A DNA stretch of 64,000 bases from Halosimplex aquaticum (GCF_028747785.1 NZ_CP118158.1:1860001-1924000); one strand, 5' to 3'. Shown: positions 24,281 to 33,894, counted from the first letter of the stretch. Notes: a model not told the origin generated them from the sequence alone. Translations and numbers: made by a program.

Positions 24281-24971
24281 CTCGGTCGGCCGTCTCTCTT
24301 TCACGCCGCCGCTTCTCTCTGCCGCCGCGACGTTCACAACGACCCAGTCGGTCTCCGTCCGCCGACTCCTCGCAACGGTTCAGTGTCCAGTTACTCCCCC
24401 TGCCCCGCTCGTCGCCGACACCTCCACGCGGTTCTGATTCTCGGTCTCGAGTGACTCATTTGTGCAAACCGCGAATGCCGCCGGAGACTGTTTCTATCGA
24501 CCCTGCACACCGACTTCAATAGTTTACTCGAATTGTAGTAACGGTGTATGACCAGATATCTCGTCAGTGATGTCTATTCGAGTATGATTCTGGAAGCGAT
24601 CGCGCGCCGGACGGTCGATGGTCTCGCGTTGGCGTCCGCATCACGTCACTTCGAGTTCCCGAACCCAATCAGATCGGAATTCCGGTAGACGAACACCGCC
24701 GGTTCGGGAGACGTGGCCGGCCTCGGAGCCGACCGCGAGACGGCTGTCAGTGCCGTCTCCGAGCCGAGCGAACGTATGTTTCGGTATACCGAACAGCTAT
24801 TTCCCCCGTTCACGGATTAGATGGGAGTGGAATACCCATCAATGATCAACTTATATACTAAATTTGATATCGATACGACGAACGGAGAGCGGCGCTCACG
24901 GCGGTTTGGTGAGCGTACTCGACGAGAGACCCGATCGGCGCGGGCGAGTACGGTGAATGCGGCCGAGCCAC
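24281..24971. other. Gene-free region with palindromes and a hairpin
   Basis: About 690 bp, AT-richer than the flanks, with no convincing gene. It holds the palindromes CGGAATTCCG (24675-24684) and TTCGGTATACCGAA (24780-24793), and a hairpin GAGACGGC-TGTCAGT-GCCGTCTC (24737-24759). A 46-codon frame from an ATG at 24548, preceded by a TATA-like sequence, is too short and unremarkable to call. It may be a decayed accessory insertion or regulatory DNA. Confidence 0.5.
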
Positions 24972-26618
24972 TCAGCGCGGTCGCACCGAACGGAGTGCCG
25001 CCCGAGCGCGGCCGAGCGGTGCGTACCGCGACCAGTACAGTTCAGCGCCGGCCCAGCAGAGCGCGGCGACGAGGGCGACGGCGCCGAACGCGAGGTCGGT
25101 GAACCGGACCCACGACGGGGCGGCGTAGAGAATTCCGTTGACGACGATGCTCGGCGTCACCTCCTTGAGCCCGACCCAGACCGTCTCGACGACGGTGCGG
25201 TCGGGGTGGGTGATGCGGCCGGCCGGAGGGACCGCGTCGGGGTCGGCGTCGTCGTTCGCGGGCTGGACGATCGGGACGCCGACGCCGGACCGGGCGCCGG
25301 ACCCGGCGTCGGTCGTCCCGCGGGCATCGCGGATCGACCGCATGCTGTCGCCGCCGGCGCTCTCGTCGCCCGTCCCGAGCCGTTCGACGTCGTATGGCAT
25401 GCCGACAGTGAGCGACCAGTTCACGCTCCCGTCGGGAGCGATCTGCGCGATGCGGTCGCCGTGGGTGTCGACTACCAGGGTGTCCCCTCCCGGCAGGCGG
25501 TCGGCGTCGCGCGGCCACTGGAGCCGGCTGTCGCGCCAGCCCCACGAGCGGCGCCACTCGCCGTCCGCGGCGGTCGTCACGTTGCCCGTCTCCGGGTCGA
25601 CGCGCTGGAACTCAAGCACGCGGCTGTTCTCGGAGTCGGCCACGACGACGGCCGGCCCGCCCTGTGCGGGCGGGACGTAGTCCGGGTTGTGCTGCTCGTA
25701 GAGGACGTCGTAGTCGTCCTCGGCCCCGAGCGTCCAGTTCGCGTCGACCCCCTCACCGGGTTCGACGAACACGACGCGGTCCATGTTCCGGACGCTGACC
25801 ATGAACCGACCGTCGGGCGTCACCTCCACGTCGTTGATGTGGGTCCAGTCGCCCGACGCACCGCCGACGTCGGGGGCGAAGTAACTGGAAGCGTTCCACT
25901 CCCAGACCGTCTCGTCGGTCGTCGTGTTGACGACGCGCACGCTGTCTCGCAGGATGTCCGCCACGGCGACGTGGGTGTCGTTGATCCGGTCGACGTCGTG
26001 CCAGCGCGCCGAGTAGATGCGCGGCGTCACCTCGCCGTAGACCTCGCGCTCCTCGCCTGTCGTCAGGTTCACTCGCTTGAACACGTTGTACGTGCAGCGT
26101 TCGGTCGAGACGTTCGCGCAGGCTTCGCCGTCGAGGTGTTTCGCCGCGAGGTACTCGACCGTGTAGTCGGTCCCCTCGACGGGGTCCACGTCGAAGTACA
26201 CGCGGTAGGAGTCGTCGTAGTAGGCGACGTCGCCCACCCTGTCGAACGCGACCAGTTCCGCCTGTTCGTCCGAGGCATAGAACCCTTGCGTCCCGACGAC
26301 AGTCAGGTTCTCCGGGTCGTGTTCGGCGGGGTCGACGAGCGTCCGCCCGTCCGCTCGGCTCGCCGCCCCGTCGGACCACTCGTCGACGGCGCCCGTGGTC
26401 AGCGACCCGTTCTCGCTCGGTTCCCTGTAGTCGGGCGGGCGGGTCTCGGGGGCAGCGACGCCTGTCTCGCCCGGGGCGGAGCCGCCGGCTCCGGGCGACC
26501 CGTGTCCGCGCGCGACGTTCGTCTCCGCCGTCGCGTAACTGCTCGCTACCGCTCCCGCCGCGAGGACCAACACGACGGCGAAGAGCGCGCGAGCGCTTCG
26601 TTTGGAGGGCCGGTTCAT
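24972..26618 (-). CDS. Arylsulfotransferase (ASST)-like exported protein
   Basis: 548 residues. An N-terminal signal-like helix (ALFAVVLVLAAGAVASSYA) is followed by a beta-propeller-type region whose blades carry the ASST signatures: TVWEWNASSYFAPD (about 237), DWTHINDVEVTPDGRFMVSVRN (about 255-276), WPRDADRLPGGDTLVVDTHGDRI (about 375-397). A C-terminal hydrophobic helix (FGAVALVAALCWAGAELYW) anchors it. Bacterial ASSTs transfer sulfate between phenols using a catalytic His; the His of DWTHINDV and YEQHNPDY are candidates. Haloarchaeal members are uncharacterised and may have another role at the cell surface. Confidence 0.8.
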   Translation of the reverse strand: MNRPSKRSARALFAVVLVLAAGAVASSYATAETNVARGHGSPGAGGSAPGETGVAAPETRPPDYREPSENGSLTTGAVDEWSDGAASRADGRTLVDPAEHDPENLTVVGTQGFYASDEQAELVAFDRVGDVAYYDDSYRVYFDVDPVEGTDYTVEYLAAKHLDGEACANVSTERCTYNVFKRVNLTTGEEREVYGEVTPRIYSARWHDVDRINDTHVAVADILRDSVRVVNTTTDETVWEWNASSYFAPDVGGASGDWTHINDVEVTPDGRFMVSVRNMDRVVFVEPGEGVDANWTLGAEDDYDVLYEQHNPDYVPPAQGGPAVVVADSENSRVLEFQRVDPETGNVTTAADGEWRRSWGWRDSRLQWPRDADRLPGGDTLVVDTHGDRIAQIAPDGSVNWSLTVGMPYDVERLGTGDESAGGDSMRSIRDARGTTDAGSGARSGVGVPIVQPANDDADPDAVPPAGRITHPDRTVVETVWVGLKEVTPSIVVNGILYAAPSWVRFTDLAFGAVALVAALCWAGAELYWSRYAPLGRARAALRSVRPR

Positions 26619-26827
26619 ACCAGATCCCTGGCAAGCGTTCGTTAAGTTTCTTTAGATCCACCGACAGAGAGACCTCGGCGCCGCCAGTTCGTCCGGAAGT
26701 CGGCCGACAGCGGTGGGCTGTCGACCGCCGCGCGGGCCGCCTGCGTGCGGAGCGCCGACGGAACCGACTCAGCGCTATGAAGGAAAGAACAGGCAGAGCA
26801 GAGCGGGAGGGTTCGGCGGGCTGGCAG

Positions 26828-27571
26828 TTACTCCGGCGAAACGAACACGTCGCTGTCGAGGAGGTCGGTGACGTGGTCGGCGAGAAGTCGGAGGTTCTCG
26901 GTGTCGTCGCGGTTGTAGGAGACGAGCGTCTCCAGCGCCCCCTCGTCGCCGCGTTCGTACTCGCGCCAGAGGCGGACGGCGTCCTCGCCGGAGAGGTCCT
27001 GGCGGTCGCGTTCGATGCCGGTCTCCCGCTCGATGGCCTTGAGGCCGCCGGTGAGGCCCAGTCGCCGGCAGGGGTACATCAGGTCGACGTGGGGGACGTC
27101 GACGTCCACGTCGAAGGCCGACTCCAGGAACGGCACGTCGAAGCGCTTGCCGTTGAACGTCACGAGGAGTTTCGCGTCGTCGAGGCGGCGCTGGAGGCGC
27201 TCGGCGGTCAGGTCCCGGCCGGCGACGAACACCTCCGTGTCGCCGGGCGAGTGGGTCCCGACCACCGTCACGTCGTGACGGCGCTGGTCGAGGCCCGTCG
27301 TCTCGATGTCGAGGAAGCACGTCTCCTCGCGGAAGTTCTCGTAACACCGCCAGTGGCTCCCGGAGGGGAACCGCTCGCGGAAGAAGCGGGCGTCGCCGTC
27401 GTCCAGACGCTCGCTCGCCTCCGCGATGAACGACTCGATGTTCTCGGCCTGTTTGGCGCCGACGGCCGACGGAGCGAACGACTCCCAGCGGGTGACGCCC
27501 GCCTCCCAGAGGGAGCGCTCGGTCCGCTCGCCCACGCCCGTGACCGGAATGAAGCTGTTCTCGATGCGCAC
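26828..27571 (-). CDS. RNase H-like (YprB-type) exonuclease
   Basis: 247 residues from a GTG at 27571; a further GTG at 27613 would add 14. An N-terminal HhH-like segment (FIPVTGVGERTERSLWEAGV) precedes a DEDD exonuclease fold: TCFLDIETTGLD (about 78-89, D-x-E motif), LVTFNGKRFDVPFLE (about 128-142), HVDLMYPCRRLGL (about 153-165) and VSYNRDDTENLRLLADHV (about 216-233, Y-x3-D-like). This is the predicted 3'-5' exonuclease family found in many archaea and firmicutes, probably acting on DNA or RNA ends; substrate unknown. Divergent from the lipoprotein pair. Confidence 0.88.
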   Translation of the reverse strand: MRIENSFIPVTGVGERTERSLWEAGVTRWESFAPSAVGAKQAENIESFIAEASERLDDGDARFFRERFPSGSHWRCYENFREETCFLDIETTGLDQRRHDVTVVGTHSPGDTEVFVAGRDLTAERLQRRLDDAKLLVTFNGKRFDVPFLESAFDVDVDVPHVDLMYPCRRLGLTGGLKAIERETGIERDRQDLSGEDAVRLWREYERGDEGALETLVSYNRDDTENLRLLADHVTDLLDSDVFVSPE

Positions 27572-27756
27572 ACTCCTCTGGTTCGCGCCGCCGCTCTTGG
27601 CTGTTTCGCTCACGGCCCGTCGCCATCCCCCGATCGCTCGCCCTCTCGTGCGGTCTGTCGACCGAGAGCCGACCGACCGACCGCGCTCGTGCGGGAGTAG
27701 CGCCCGCCAGCGCGCCGGCACGCCGCTTATGTCGGTCTCGCCCCTAGGAGCGACGG

Positions 27757-28656
27757 ATGAGCCGGCGATTCGCCGCCGCGGCGGCGCTCGCGGTAGTGCT
27801 AGCCGGCTGTAGCGCGTTCGCTCCGACTGGCGACGCCGGGACACTGGCGGAGACGGTCACGCCGCTGTCCGTGCCGACCGACACGACCGCGCCGGGCGAG
27901 GCGCTCTCCCCGCCGCCCGGCGTCGCCGCCAACGGGTCGATCTCGCCCACAGCGCTCGGTGCCGCTCACCGCCGGGCACTGGCCAACCGCTCGTTCACCT
28001 GGTCGGTCGAGTACGAACGGCGGGACCTGAACGCCGGCGTCACCGTCGACGCCGTCTCGAAGCGGCTGCGAGTCGGACGCGACGGCTCGTACCTGTTCAG
28101 GACGGAGCGGTCGCCCGGGCATCGCGACGCGCTCTACGCGAACGGAACGGACGCCTACGCCCGGACGGTCCTCGGCAACGCCTCGACGGTCCGCCACCTC
28201 GCGAGCGTCATCGACTACCGCAACTACCTGACGACGACGCGGTCGCTGCGCCGCTACCTGCCGACGCGGGGCGCCAGCGTCGCCCGGGTCGAACGTGGTG
28301 GGCAGACGTTCTACCGCCTGCACGCCACCGCCCCGGCGCGCGGGATCCGCGACGGCCACCCGAAACTGACGATCCACAACTACAGCGCGACGGCGTATCT
28401 CACCCCCGCGGGGTTCGTCCGGTCGCTCGTCGTCAGCTACGACTATCAACTCCGGACGGACCGAGTCGCGGTGGCCCTGCGGGCCGACTACGGCCGCGTG
28501 GGCGAGACGACCGTCGACCGCCCCGAGTGGGCGACCGAGTCGAGAGGGGAGCGCGCCGCGACGGCGACCGGTCTTCCGACGAACGGCTCCTCCGGGCCCG
28601 CCCCGCTGCCGGCTACCCGGTCCCGAACCGACCCGGCGCCGTCGGAGAACCCATGA
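27757..28656 (+). CDS. Haloarchaeal lipoprotein, paralogue 1
   Basis: 299 residues with signal peptide and lipobox (AAALAVVLAGC, Cys18), a Pro/Thr linker, then a domain of about 200 residues starting LGAAHRRALANRSFTWSVEYERRD. Its strands include FRTERSPG, YLTPAGFVRSLVVSYDYQL and the end motif RVGETTVDRPEWA (about 245-258). The fold resembles LolA/LppX-like lipid- or ligand-binding lipoproteins of haloarchaea, but this is inference. The stop overlaps the ATG of the next gene by 4 bp (ATGA), so the two paralogues are translationally coupled. Confidence 0.82.
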   Translation: MSRRFAAAAALAVVLAGCSAFAPTGDAGTLAETVTPLSVPTDTTAPGEALSPPPGVAANGSISPTALGAAHRRALANRSFTWSVEYERRDLNAGVTVDAVSKRLRVGRDGSYLFRTERSPGHRDALYANGTDAYARTVLGNASTVRHLASVIDYRNYLTTTRSLRRYLPTRGASVARVERGGQTFYRLHATAPARGIRDGHPKLTIHNYSATAYLTPAGFVRSLVVSYDYQLRTDRVAVALRADYGRVGETTVDRPEWATESRGERAATATGLPTNGSSGPAPLPATRSRTDPAPSENP

Positions 28657-29627
28657 CTCGCCGACGTCGGTGGGCGATGGCCGCGATCACGCTCCTGGTC
28701 GTCCTCGGCGGCTGTAGCGCCCTCTCGCCGTCGGCCGACGCGCCGGCCACCGACACGATAACGCCGGTTCCGGTCCCCTCCGCCACGGACTCGGCCGGGA
28801 CGACGCCGACCGCGGCGGCGCCCACGGTCCGCTCGGACCTGGACTCGTTCCCGGGCGTCTCGGCCCGAACGGGCATCGACGTCGAGCGGTTGCTGTCGGC
28901 CCACGTCGCGTACCTCTCGACCCGGTCGTACACGGTCGAGTGGGCGCGCTGGACCGCCGGGGGGACCCAGTCCGTCGCCGACCGGTTCGAGCGGCGCGTC
29001 GAAGTCGCGGACGACGGCACCTACCTCCGCCGCGACCGGGGTGTCGGCTCCCGGAACGTCACGACGACGTACGTCGGCCCCGAGGGCGCCTACCGCCGCG
29101 TCGTCACCGACGAGAAGACCGTCGTCACGCCGGTATCCGTCCGCGACGACGACCCGGCCCGGGAGCGGTTCGCCCACCTCGTCGCCTTCGAGGTGAGCGC
29201 GTTCCTCCGGAGCGGGTACGACGAACTCGACGTCGTCGAACGGGGCGGTCGCCGCTACGCGCGGGTCTTCGCCACGCGGGCGCCGCCGGAACTCGCCCAG
29301 ATCTACGACGCGTACGCGCTCCGCAACTTCACCGCCACGCTCTGGATCGCCCCGGAGGGGTACGTCCAAGCCGTCCACTACGAGTTCGACCTCGTCGGGA
29401 CCGAGCGCAGTTTCTCCGTCGAGTGGCGCTACGCGTACACCGAAGTCGGCGAGACGACGGTGGACCGACCGCCCTGGGCGCCGACCGACGGGACGACACG
29501 CACTCCGGCGGACGCGACGATCGACGGACCGCCGCCGGAACTGACGCTCACGCCGGGGCCGACCCAGAGTCCCGACCCCTCGCGCGGTTCCCGGCCCGCC
29601 GTCTCGAACGCCACGGACCCCGGGTGA
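28653..29627 (+). CDS. Haloarchaeal lipoprotein, paralogue 2
   Basis: 324 residues with lipobox (LLVVLGGC, Cys21), a Thr/Ala/Pro-rich linker, then a homologous domain: LLSAHVAYLSTRSYTVEWARW, the strand-rich middle with RFAHLVAFEVSAFL, APEGYVQAVHYEFDL and the end motif EVGETTVDRPPWA. The same order and motifs as the upstream gene show a tandem duplication; sequence has diverged strongly outside the motifs. The C-terminus is a low-complexity Pro/Thr tail. Probably anchored on the outer face of the membrane. Ligand unknown. Confidence 0.82.
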   Translation: MTRRRRWAMAAITLLVVLGGCSALSPSADAPATDTITPVPVPSATDSAGTTPTAAAPTVRSDLDSFPGVSARTGIDVERLLSAHVAYLSTRSYTVEWARWTAGGTQSVADRFERRVEVADDGTYLRRDRGVGSRNVTTTYVGPEGAYRRVVTDEKTVVTPVSVRDDDPARERFAHLVAFEVSAFLRSGYDELDVVERGGRRYARVFATRAPPELAQIYDAYALRNFTATLWIAPEGYVQAVHYEFDLVGTERSFSVEWRYAYTEVGETTVDRPPWAPTDGTTRTPADATIDGPPPELTLTPGPTQSPDPSRGSRPAVSNATDPG

Positions 29628-29781
29628 CGGCGACCGACACCGCCGGTTTCTCGTGGCGTGCTATTGCGTGACATTGGCCACGTGAGGGGCTGACGTGCCG
29701 GAACTTCTTTTTCGCATCTGAGTTAATTTCTCGTAAAATATCGTGAAAAGAATTATGCCGGTGCCCGCCGAACGATTGGAT

Positions 29782-30870
29782 ATGATCCACGTCGGCGTCA
29801 ACGGATACGGGACAATCGGAAAGCGCGTCGCGGACGCGGTGCGCGCTCAGCCGGACATGTCCGTCGCTGGGGTCGCCAAGACCAGTCCGAACTTCGAAGC
29901 GAAAGTCGCGCTCGAACGCGGCTACCCCCTCTACGCGGTCGACGAAGACCGCACCGACGAGTTCGCGGAGGCGGGCTTCGATGTCGCCGGCACCGTCGAC
30001 GAACTCGTCGCCGAGAGCGACGTCGTGGTCGACGCGACGCCCGCGGGAATCGGCGCGGAGAACGCCGAGCTGTACCGCGAACACGACACGCCCGCGCTCT
30101 TCCAGGGCGGCGAAGACGCCGACGTGGCCGAGGTGAGCTTCAACGCCCGCGCCAACTACGAGGCCGCACGCGGCGCCGACTACGTCCGCGTGGTCTCCTG
30201 TAACACGACGGGGCTCTCGCGACTGCTCGCGCCGATCGTCGAGGAGTACGGCGTCGAGAAGGCCCGGGTCACGCTCGTCCGCCGCGGCGGCGACCCCTCC
30301 CAGACGGGCCGCGGCCCGATCAACGACACCCTGCCGGACCCCGTCGAGATCCCCTCGCACCACGGCCCGGACCTGAACACCGTCTTCCCGGACATCAGCG
30401 TCGACACGATGGGCATGAAGGTGCCCGCGACGCTGATGCACACCCACGCGGTCAACGTGACCCTGGAGTCGGAGACGGACGCCGAGTCCGTCCGCGAACT
30501 GCTCGACGCCGAGTCCCGGCTGTTCGTCCTGCCGCCGGAACTGGACATCGACGGGGCAGGCAAGCTCAAGGAGTTCGTCCAGGACGCCGGCCGCCCGCGC
30601 GGGGACTGCTGGGAGAACTGCATCTGGGGCGACTCCATCACCGTCGACGGCCGCGACATGTACTGCTTCCAGGCCATCCACCAGGAGGCCGACGTGGTGC
30701 CCGAGAACGTCGACGCCATCCGCGCCGTCGTCGACACCGCCGACAAGGAAGACAGCATGGCCCTGACCGAGGACGCCCTCGGCCTCGACGGCCAGATCGG
30801 GCGGTCAGTCCGCGACCCCGTCGCCCAGGCGCCCACGCTCACCGACGGCGGCCGCGAGTCCGACGAGTAA
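29782..30870 (+). CDS. gapB: Type II glyceraldehyde-3-phosphate dehydrogenase
   Basis: 362 residues with the archaeal GAPDH motif [17 protein letters not shown] (residues 4-20) and the catalytic Cys140 in [11 protein letters not shown], followed by [20 protein letters not shown] (about 168-187). In haloarchaea the archaeal-type enzyme is used mainly for gluconeogenesis, NADP(H)-linked, while the bacterial-type GapA serves sugar breakdown; both occur in this window. The ATG at 29782 is about 28 nt after a TATA-like AATTATG at 29751, supporting a leaderless mRNA. An upstream ATG in frame (29755) falls inside that promoter. Confidence 0.95.
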   Translation: MIHVGVNGYGTIGKRVADAVRAQPDMSVAGVAKTSPNFEAKVALERGYPLYAVDEDRTDEFAEAGFDVAGTVDELVAESDVVVDATPAGIGAENAELYREHDTPALFQGGEDADVAEVSFNARANYEAARGADYVRVVSCNTTGLSRLLAPIVEEYGVEKARVTLVRRGGDPSQTGRGPINDTLPDPVEIPSHHGPDLNTVFPDISVDTMGMKVPATLMHTHAVNVTLESETDAESVRELLDAESRLFVLPPELDIDGAGKLKEFVQDAGRPRGDCWENCIWGDSITVDGRDMYCFQAIHQEADVVPENVDAIRAVVDTADKEDSMALTEDALGLDGQIGRSVRDPVAQAPTLTDGGRESDE

Positions 30871-30906
30871 CGGTCGCGCTCTCTTTTCGAGGTTCTCTCG
30901 CCGCGC

Positions 30907-31401
30907 TCAGAACAGTTCGAACCGCTCTATCTCGCCGCTGTCCGTGTCGAGGACGACCGCGTAGTGGCCGCCGGAGTCGCCCCCGAACGGGATCCCGCCG
31001 GGGTTGATCCGGACGGTCCCGTCGCGGTCCTCGTGGACGAACTCGTGGGTGTGTCCGTGGAGGACGTAGTCGTAGCGACCGCACTCGACCAGCGCGTCGA
31101 CGAGCGGTGCGCCGGTGCCGTGATACACCGCGATCTCGCTCCCGTCGAGCGTCAGATCGCCCACTTCGTCGAGGTAGGTGCCGAACTCGTCGACCGTCGA
31201 CCGGAGCGCCCATTCGCCGTCGTTGTTGCCGCGAACGGCGTAGAAGTCGAAGGCCCCCGAGTCGAAGGGGGCCGCCGAGAACGGGGCGACGACATCCCCG
31301 CAGTGGACGACGGCGTCGACGTCCTCGCGTTCGAAGACCGATACGGCTTCCTCGACCGCATCGAGGTTGTCGTGCGTGTCGGAGACGATGCCGAGTTCCA
31401 T
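30907..31401 (-). CDS. YfcE/MJ0936-type metallophosphoesterase
   Basis: 164 residues with all five metallophosphatase motifs: GIVSDTHDN (residues 4-12), VVHCGDVV (about 35-42), RGNNDGEW (about 58-65), HGTGAP (near 95) and HGHTHEF (near 115). Two metal ions are expected. Archaeal members hydrolyse phosphodiesters such as 2',3'-cAMP in vitro; the cell substrate is unknown. Start ATG at 31401. It is convergent with gapB and divergent from the Azf-like gene. Confidence 0.93.
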   Translation of the reverse strand: MELGIVSDTHDNLDAVEEAVSVFEREDVDAVVHCGDVVAPFSAAPFDSGAFDFYAVRGNNDGEWALRSTVDEFGTYLDEVGDLTLDGSEIAVYHGTGAPLVDALVECGRYDYVLHGHTHEFVHEDRDGTVRINPGGIPFGGDSGGHYAVVLDTDSGEIERFELF

Positions 31402-31503
31402 GCTCGGCCGTTCGGCCACTCGCCCAATCAAGGCTTCCCCTCGGAAACCGGCGCCGACCGCTCCATTGCGCGGATTGAAGGAGAGCCGCGCCGAACGAGC
31501 GGT

Positions 31504-32340
31504 ATGGACGTACTCATCACCGGCGGCGCGGGCACGATCGGCACGGCGATCACCGACCACCTCGGGGACGGCGAGCACTCGTTCACCAGCCTCGACGTCG
31601 AGGAGCACCCCGACCCCGACGTCGAGTCGGTCGTCGCCGACGCGACCGACGAGGAGGTCGTCCGCGAGCAGGTCGCCGGCGCCGACGCCGTCGTCCACCT
31701 CGCGCGCGTCCAGATGGAGGTCGGCGGCACCAGCGACCAGTCCGTCGTCTGGAGCGAGGAGCACCTGGAGAACCTGCGACTCCACGCCTCGGTGTACAAC
31801 GCCGCCCTGGAGACGGGGCTGGACACGTTCGTCTACGCCTCCTCGAACCACGCCGTCGGGATGTACGAGAAGACGAACATGCCGGACATCTACTACGGGG
31901 CGAACGTCGAGGTAGACCACACCGTCCAGCCCCGCCCCGACTCGATGTACGGCGTCGAGAAGGTCTACGGCGAGGGCCTGGGCCGGCTGGCCGCCGAGTC
32001 CTCGGACCTGTCGGTGTACGCCCTCCGGATCTGCGCGGTGCGCGACCCCGAGTACGACCACCCCTTCGGCGACGCCGAGCGCGGCGTCGACAGGGGGAGT
32101 TTCGAGCGCGACTCGGACGCCTACGACGAACAGGTCGCCCGACTGCGCTGCATGTGGCACTCCCGACGGGACTGCGCTCAACTGATCGAGCGCTGTCTCG
32201 ACGACGACTCCGTCTCCTTCGACGTCTTCTACGGCGTCAGCGACAACCGGAACCGGTGGTTCGACATCGACCACGCCCGCGAGGTGCTCGGATACGAGCC
32301 CGAAGACTCCGCCGACGAGTGGGACGAACCGCCGAACTGA
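31504..32340 (+). CDS. NAD-dependent sugar dehydrogenase/epimerase, Azf or uronate dehydrogenase-like
   Basis: 278 residues, extended SDR fold. VLITGGAGTIGTAITDHL (residues 3-20) is the cofactor motif, ADAVVHLARV near 60, FVYASSNHAVGMYE near 110-124 and the catalytic YGVEKVYGE (Y-x3-K) near 158-166. The C-terminal MWHSRRDCAQLIERCL and YGVSDNRNRWFDIDHAREVLGY match the pattern of haloarchaeal Azf (NAD-glucose-6-phosphate dehydrogenase) and bacterial uronate dehydrogenases. Location between two GAPDHs and pgk fits central sugar metabolism. Which sugar it oxidises cannot be told from sequence alone. Confidence 0.83.
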   Translation: MDVLITGGAGTIGTAITDHLGDGEHSFTSLDVEEHPDPDVESVVADATDEEVVREQVAGADAVVHLARVQMEVGGTSDQSVVWSEEHLENLRLHASVYNAALETGLDTFVYASSNHAVGMYEKTNMPDIYYGANVEVDHTVQPRPDSMYGVEKVYGEGLGRLAAESSDLSVYALRICAVRDPEYDHPFGDAERGVDRGSFERDSDAYDEQVARLRCMWHSRRDCAQLIERCLDDDSVSFDVFYGVSDNRNRWFDIDHAREVLGYEPEDSADEWDEPPN

Positions 32341-32466
32341 CCGCCCAGAACCGGGCGTCCGTTCTCTCCGCTGGCTGCCCGGCACCGAGGGATTAACTCG
32401 CCGCCGAGTTATTTTATTTCGCCCCTCAGAGAAAGAAATTTAGTCGCAGTCGCCCAACGGAGGCGT

Positions 32467-32622
32467 ATGCGAGACACCGGTGACGACTGGACGCGGCGGC
32501 ACGCACGGCTCGACGCGAGCGAGGACAGCGAGGAAGGAGACCCGGCGGACGGCGAGAGCGTCGTCAGAGCGGACCCACCGGCGGACGACTGGGAGAGCCG
32601 TCACGCCTGGTGTCGGCGGTAG
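32467..32622 (+). CDS. Small protein with duplicated DDW-x-x-RHA motif
   Basis: 51 residues from an ATG at 32467 with a good Shine-Dalgarno-like GGAGGCGT just before it and TATA-like ATTTTATTT at about 32410. The sequence has the same short motif at both ends, DDWTRRHAR (residues 6-14) and DDWESRHAW (near 40), around an acidic middle. It is too short for usual gene finding but has typical haloarchaeal composition. Function unknown. Confidence 0.5.
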   Translation: MRDTGDDWTRRHARLDASEDSEEGDPADGESVVRADPPADDWESRHAWCRR

Positions 32623-32679
32623 CGTCGAGAGGATCGTCGGCGGGTCGGAGTCAAAAGATCGAACCGAACAGCTCTCCGG

Positions 32680-33894
32680 TCAGTTCCCGCTTTGTAGCGC
32701 CTCGACGCCGACGAGCCGCTCGCCGGTGAGCGCGCGGATGTAGGCGCCGCCGGCGATGGAGACGTGGTCGAAGTCGTCCTCGCTCAGCCCGTACATCTCG
32801 ATGGCGCGGGAGGTGTCGCCGCCGCCGACGACGGAGAAGCAGTCGGTCTCGGCGATGGCTTCGAGGACGCCGACGGTGCCGTCGGCGAACCGCTCGTCTT
32901 CGAACAGGCCCAGCGCGCCCTTGACGAAGACCGCCTCGGAGTTCTCGACGAACGCGGCGTACTCCGAGACGGTGTTCGACCCCACGTCGAGGAACGCCCG
33001 GTCTTTCTCCGCGATGTCCTCGACTTCGATCTCGTCGCGCTCGCCGTCCTCGTCCTCGAAGGCCAGGTCGAGCGCGAGGTGGATCTGGGTCTGGTACTCG
33101 TCGAGGATGTGTTCGATGGTCTCCTCGTTCTCCTCCCACTGCTCGTCGAAGAGATCCATCCCCTCGATGTCGCGGCCGACGGGCACGTCCGCGGCTCGCA
33201 GGAAGAGTTCGCCGGCGATCCCGCCGAGGAGGAAGTCGTTCACCTTGTCCTCCAGCGCGGTCATCACGTCGATCACGTCCGTGGCCTTGGTCCCGCCGAC
33301 GACCATCGTCACGTTGCCGTCGAACTCGCGCTCGGCGATGGCGGTGTTGGCCTCGTACTCGGTCTCCATGACCCGACCCGCGTAGGCCGGGAGCGCCAGC
33401 GGGAAGCCCACGAGCGAGGCGTGCGAGCGGTGGGCCGCCGAGTAGGCGTCGTTGACGTAGGCGTCGAACTCCGGCGCGAGCGCCCGGACGAACTCCGTCT
33501 CGGCTTTGACCGTCGGTTCTTCCTCGGGCAGTTCCTCGTCGCACATCCGCGTGTTCTCCAGCAGGAGGACCTCCCCGCCGTCGAGGTCGTTGATGGCCGA
33601 GATGGCCCGGTCGCCGAACGTGTCGGGGACGAACTGGACCGGGCGGCCGACGTGGTCGGCGAGGATGTCGGCGTGCTGTTCGAGCGAGACGAAGGTGTCC
33701 CGGCCGGGTCGGCCCTGGTGGGCCATGAGGACGACCGCGAAGTCCCGGTCTGCGAGTTCGCGCACCGTCTCGGCGTGGCGGTCGAAGCGGCGGTTGTCCT
33801 GGACCTGTCCGTCCTCGACCGGCGAGTTGAGGTCGAGGCGGACGAGGACGCGCTGGCCGTCGTCGAGGTCGTCGAGCGTCTTGAACGCGGGCAT
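32680..33894 (-). CDS. pgk: Phosphoglycerate kinase
   Basis: 404 residues with the PGK signature near the N-terminus (RVLVRLDLNSPVEDG, about 15-29), the conserved Arg/His of VVLMAHQGRPG near 55-65, SAAHRSHASLVGF near 155-167, VVGGTKATDVIDVM near 198-211 and the C-terminal nucleotide site VVGGGDTSRAIEMYGL (about 353-368). It interconverts 1,3-bisphosphoglycerate and 3-phosphoglycerate with ATP/ADP, the step after GAPDH. gapA lies 540 bp upstream on the same strand, with a small unknown gene between on the other strand. Confidence 0.96.
   Translation of the reverse strand: MPAFKTLDDLDDGQRVLVRLDLNSPVEDGQVQDNRRFDRHAETVRELADRDFAVVLMAHQGRPGRDTFVSLEQHADILADHVGRPVQFVPDTFGDRAISAINDLDGGEVLLLENTRMCDEELPEEEPTVKAETEFVRALAPEFDAYVNDAYSAAHRSHASLVGFPLALPAYAGRVMETEYEANTAIAEREFDGNVTMVVGGTKATDVIDVMTALEDKVNDFLLGGIAGELFLRAADVPVGRDIEGMDLFDEQWEENEETIEHILDEYQTQIHLALDLAFEDEDGERDEIEVEDIAEKDRAFLDVGSNTVSEYAAFVENSEAVFVKGALGLFEDERFADGTVGVLEAIAETDCFSVVGGGDTSRAIEMYGLSEDDFDHVSIAGGAYIRALTGERLVGVEALQSGN

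Noticed and set aside
24548..24688. 46-residue frame with a TATA-like sequence upstream
   Set aside because: Too short and without features that separate it from chance in an AT-richer region; described under the gene-free region instead.
28488..29378. Minus-strand frames opposite the lipoprotein pair
   Set aside because: The plus strand has lipoboxes, coupled starts and conserved motifs; the opposite frames are shadows.
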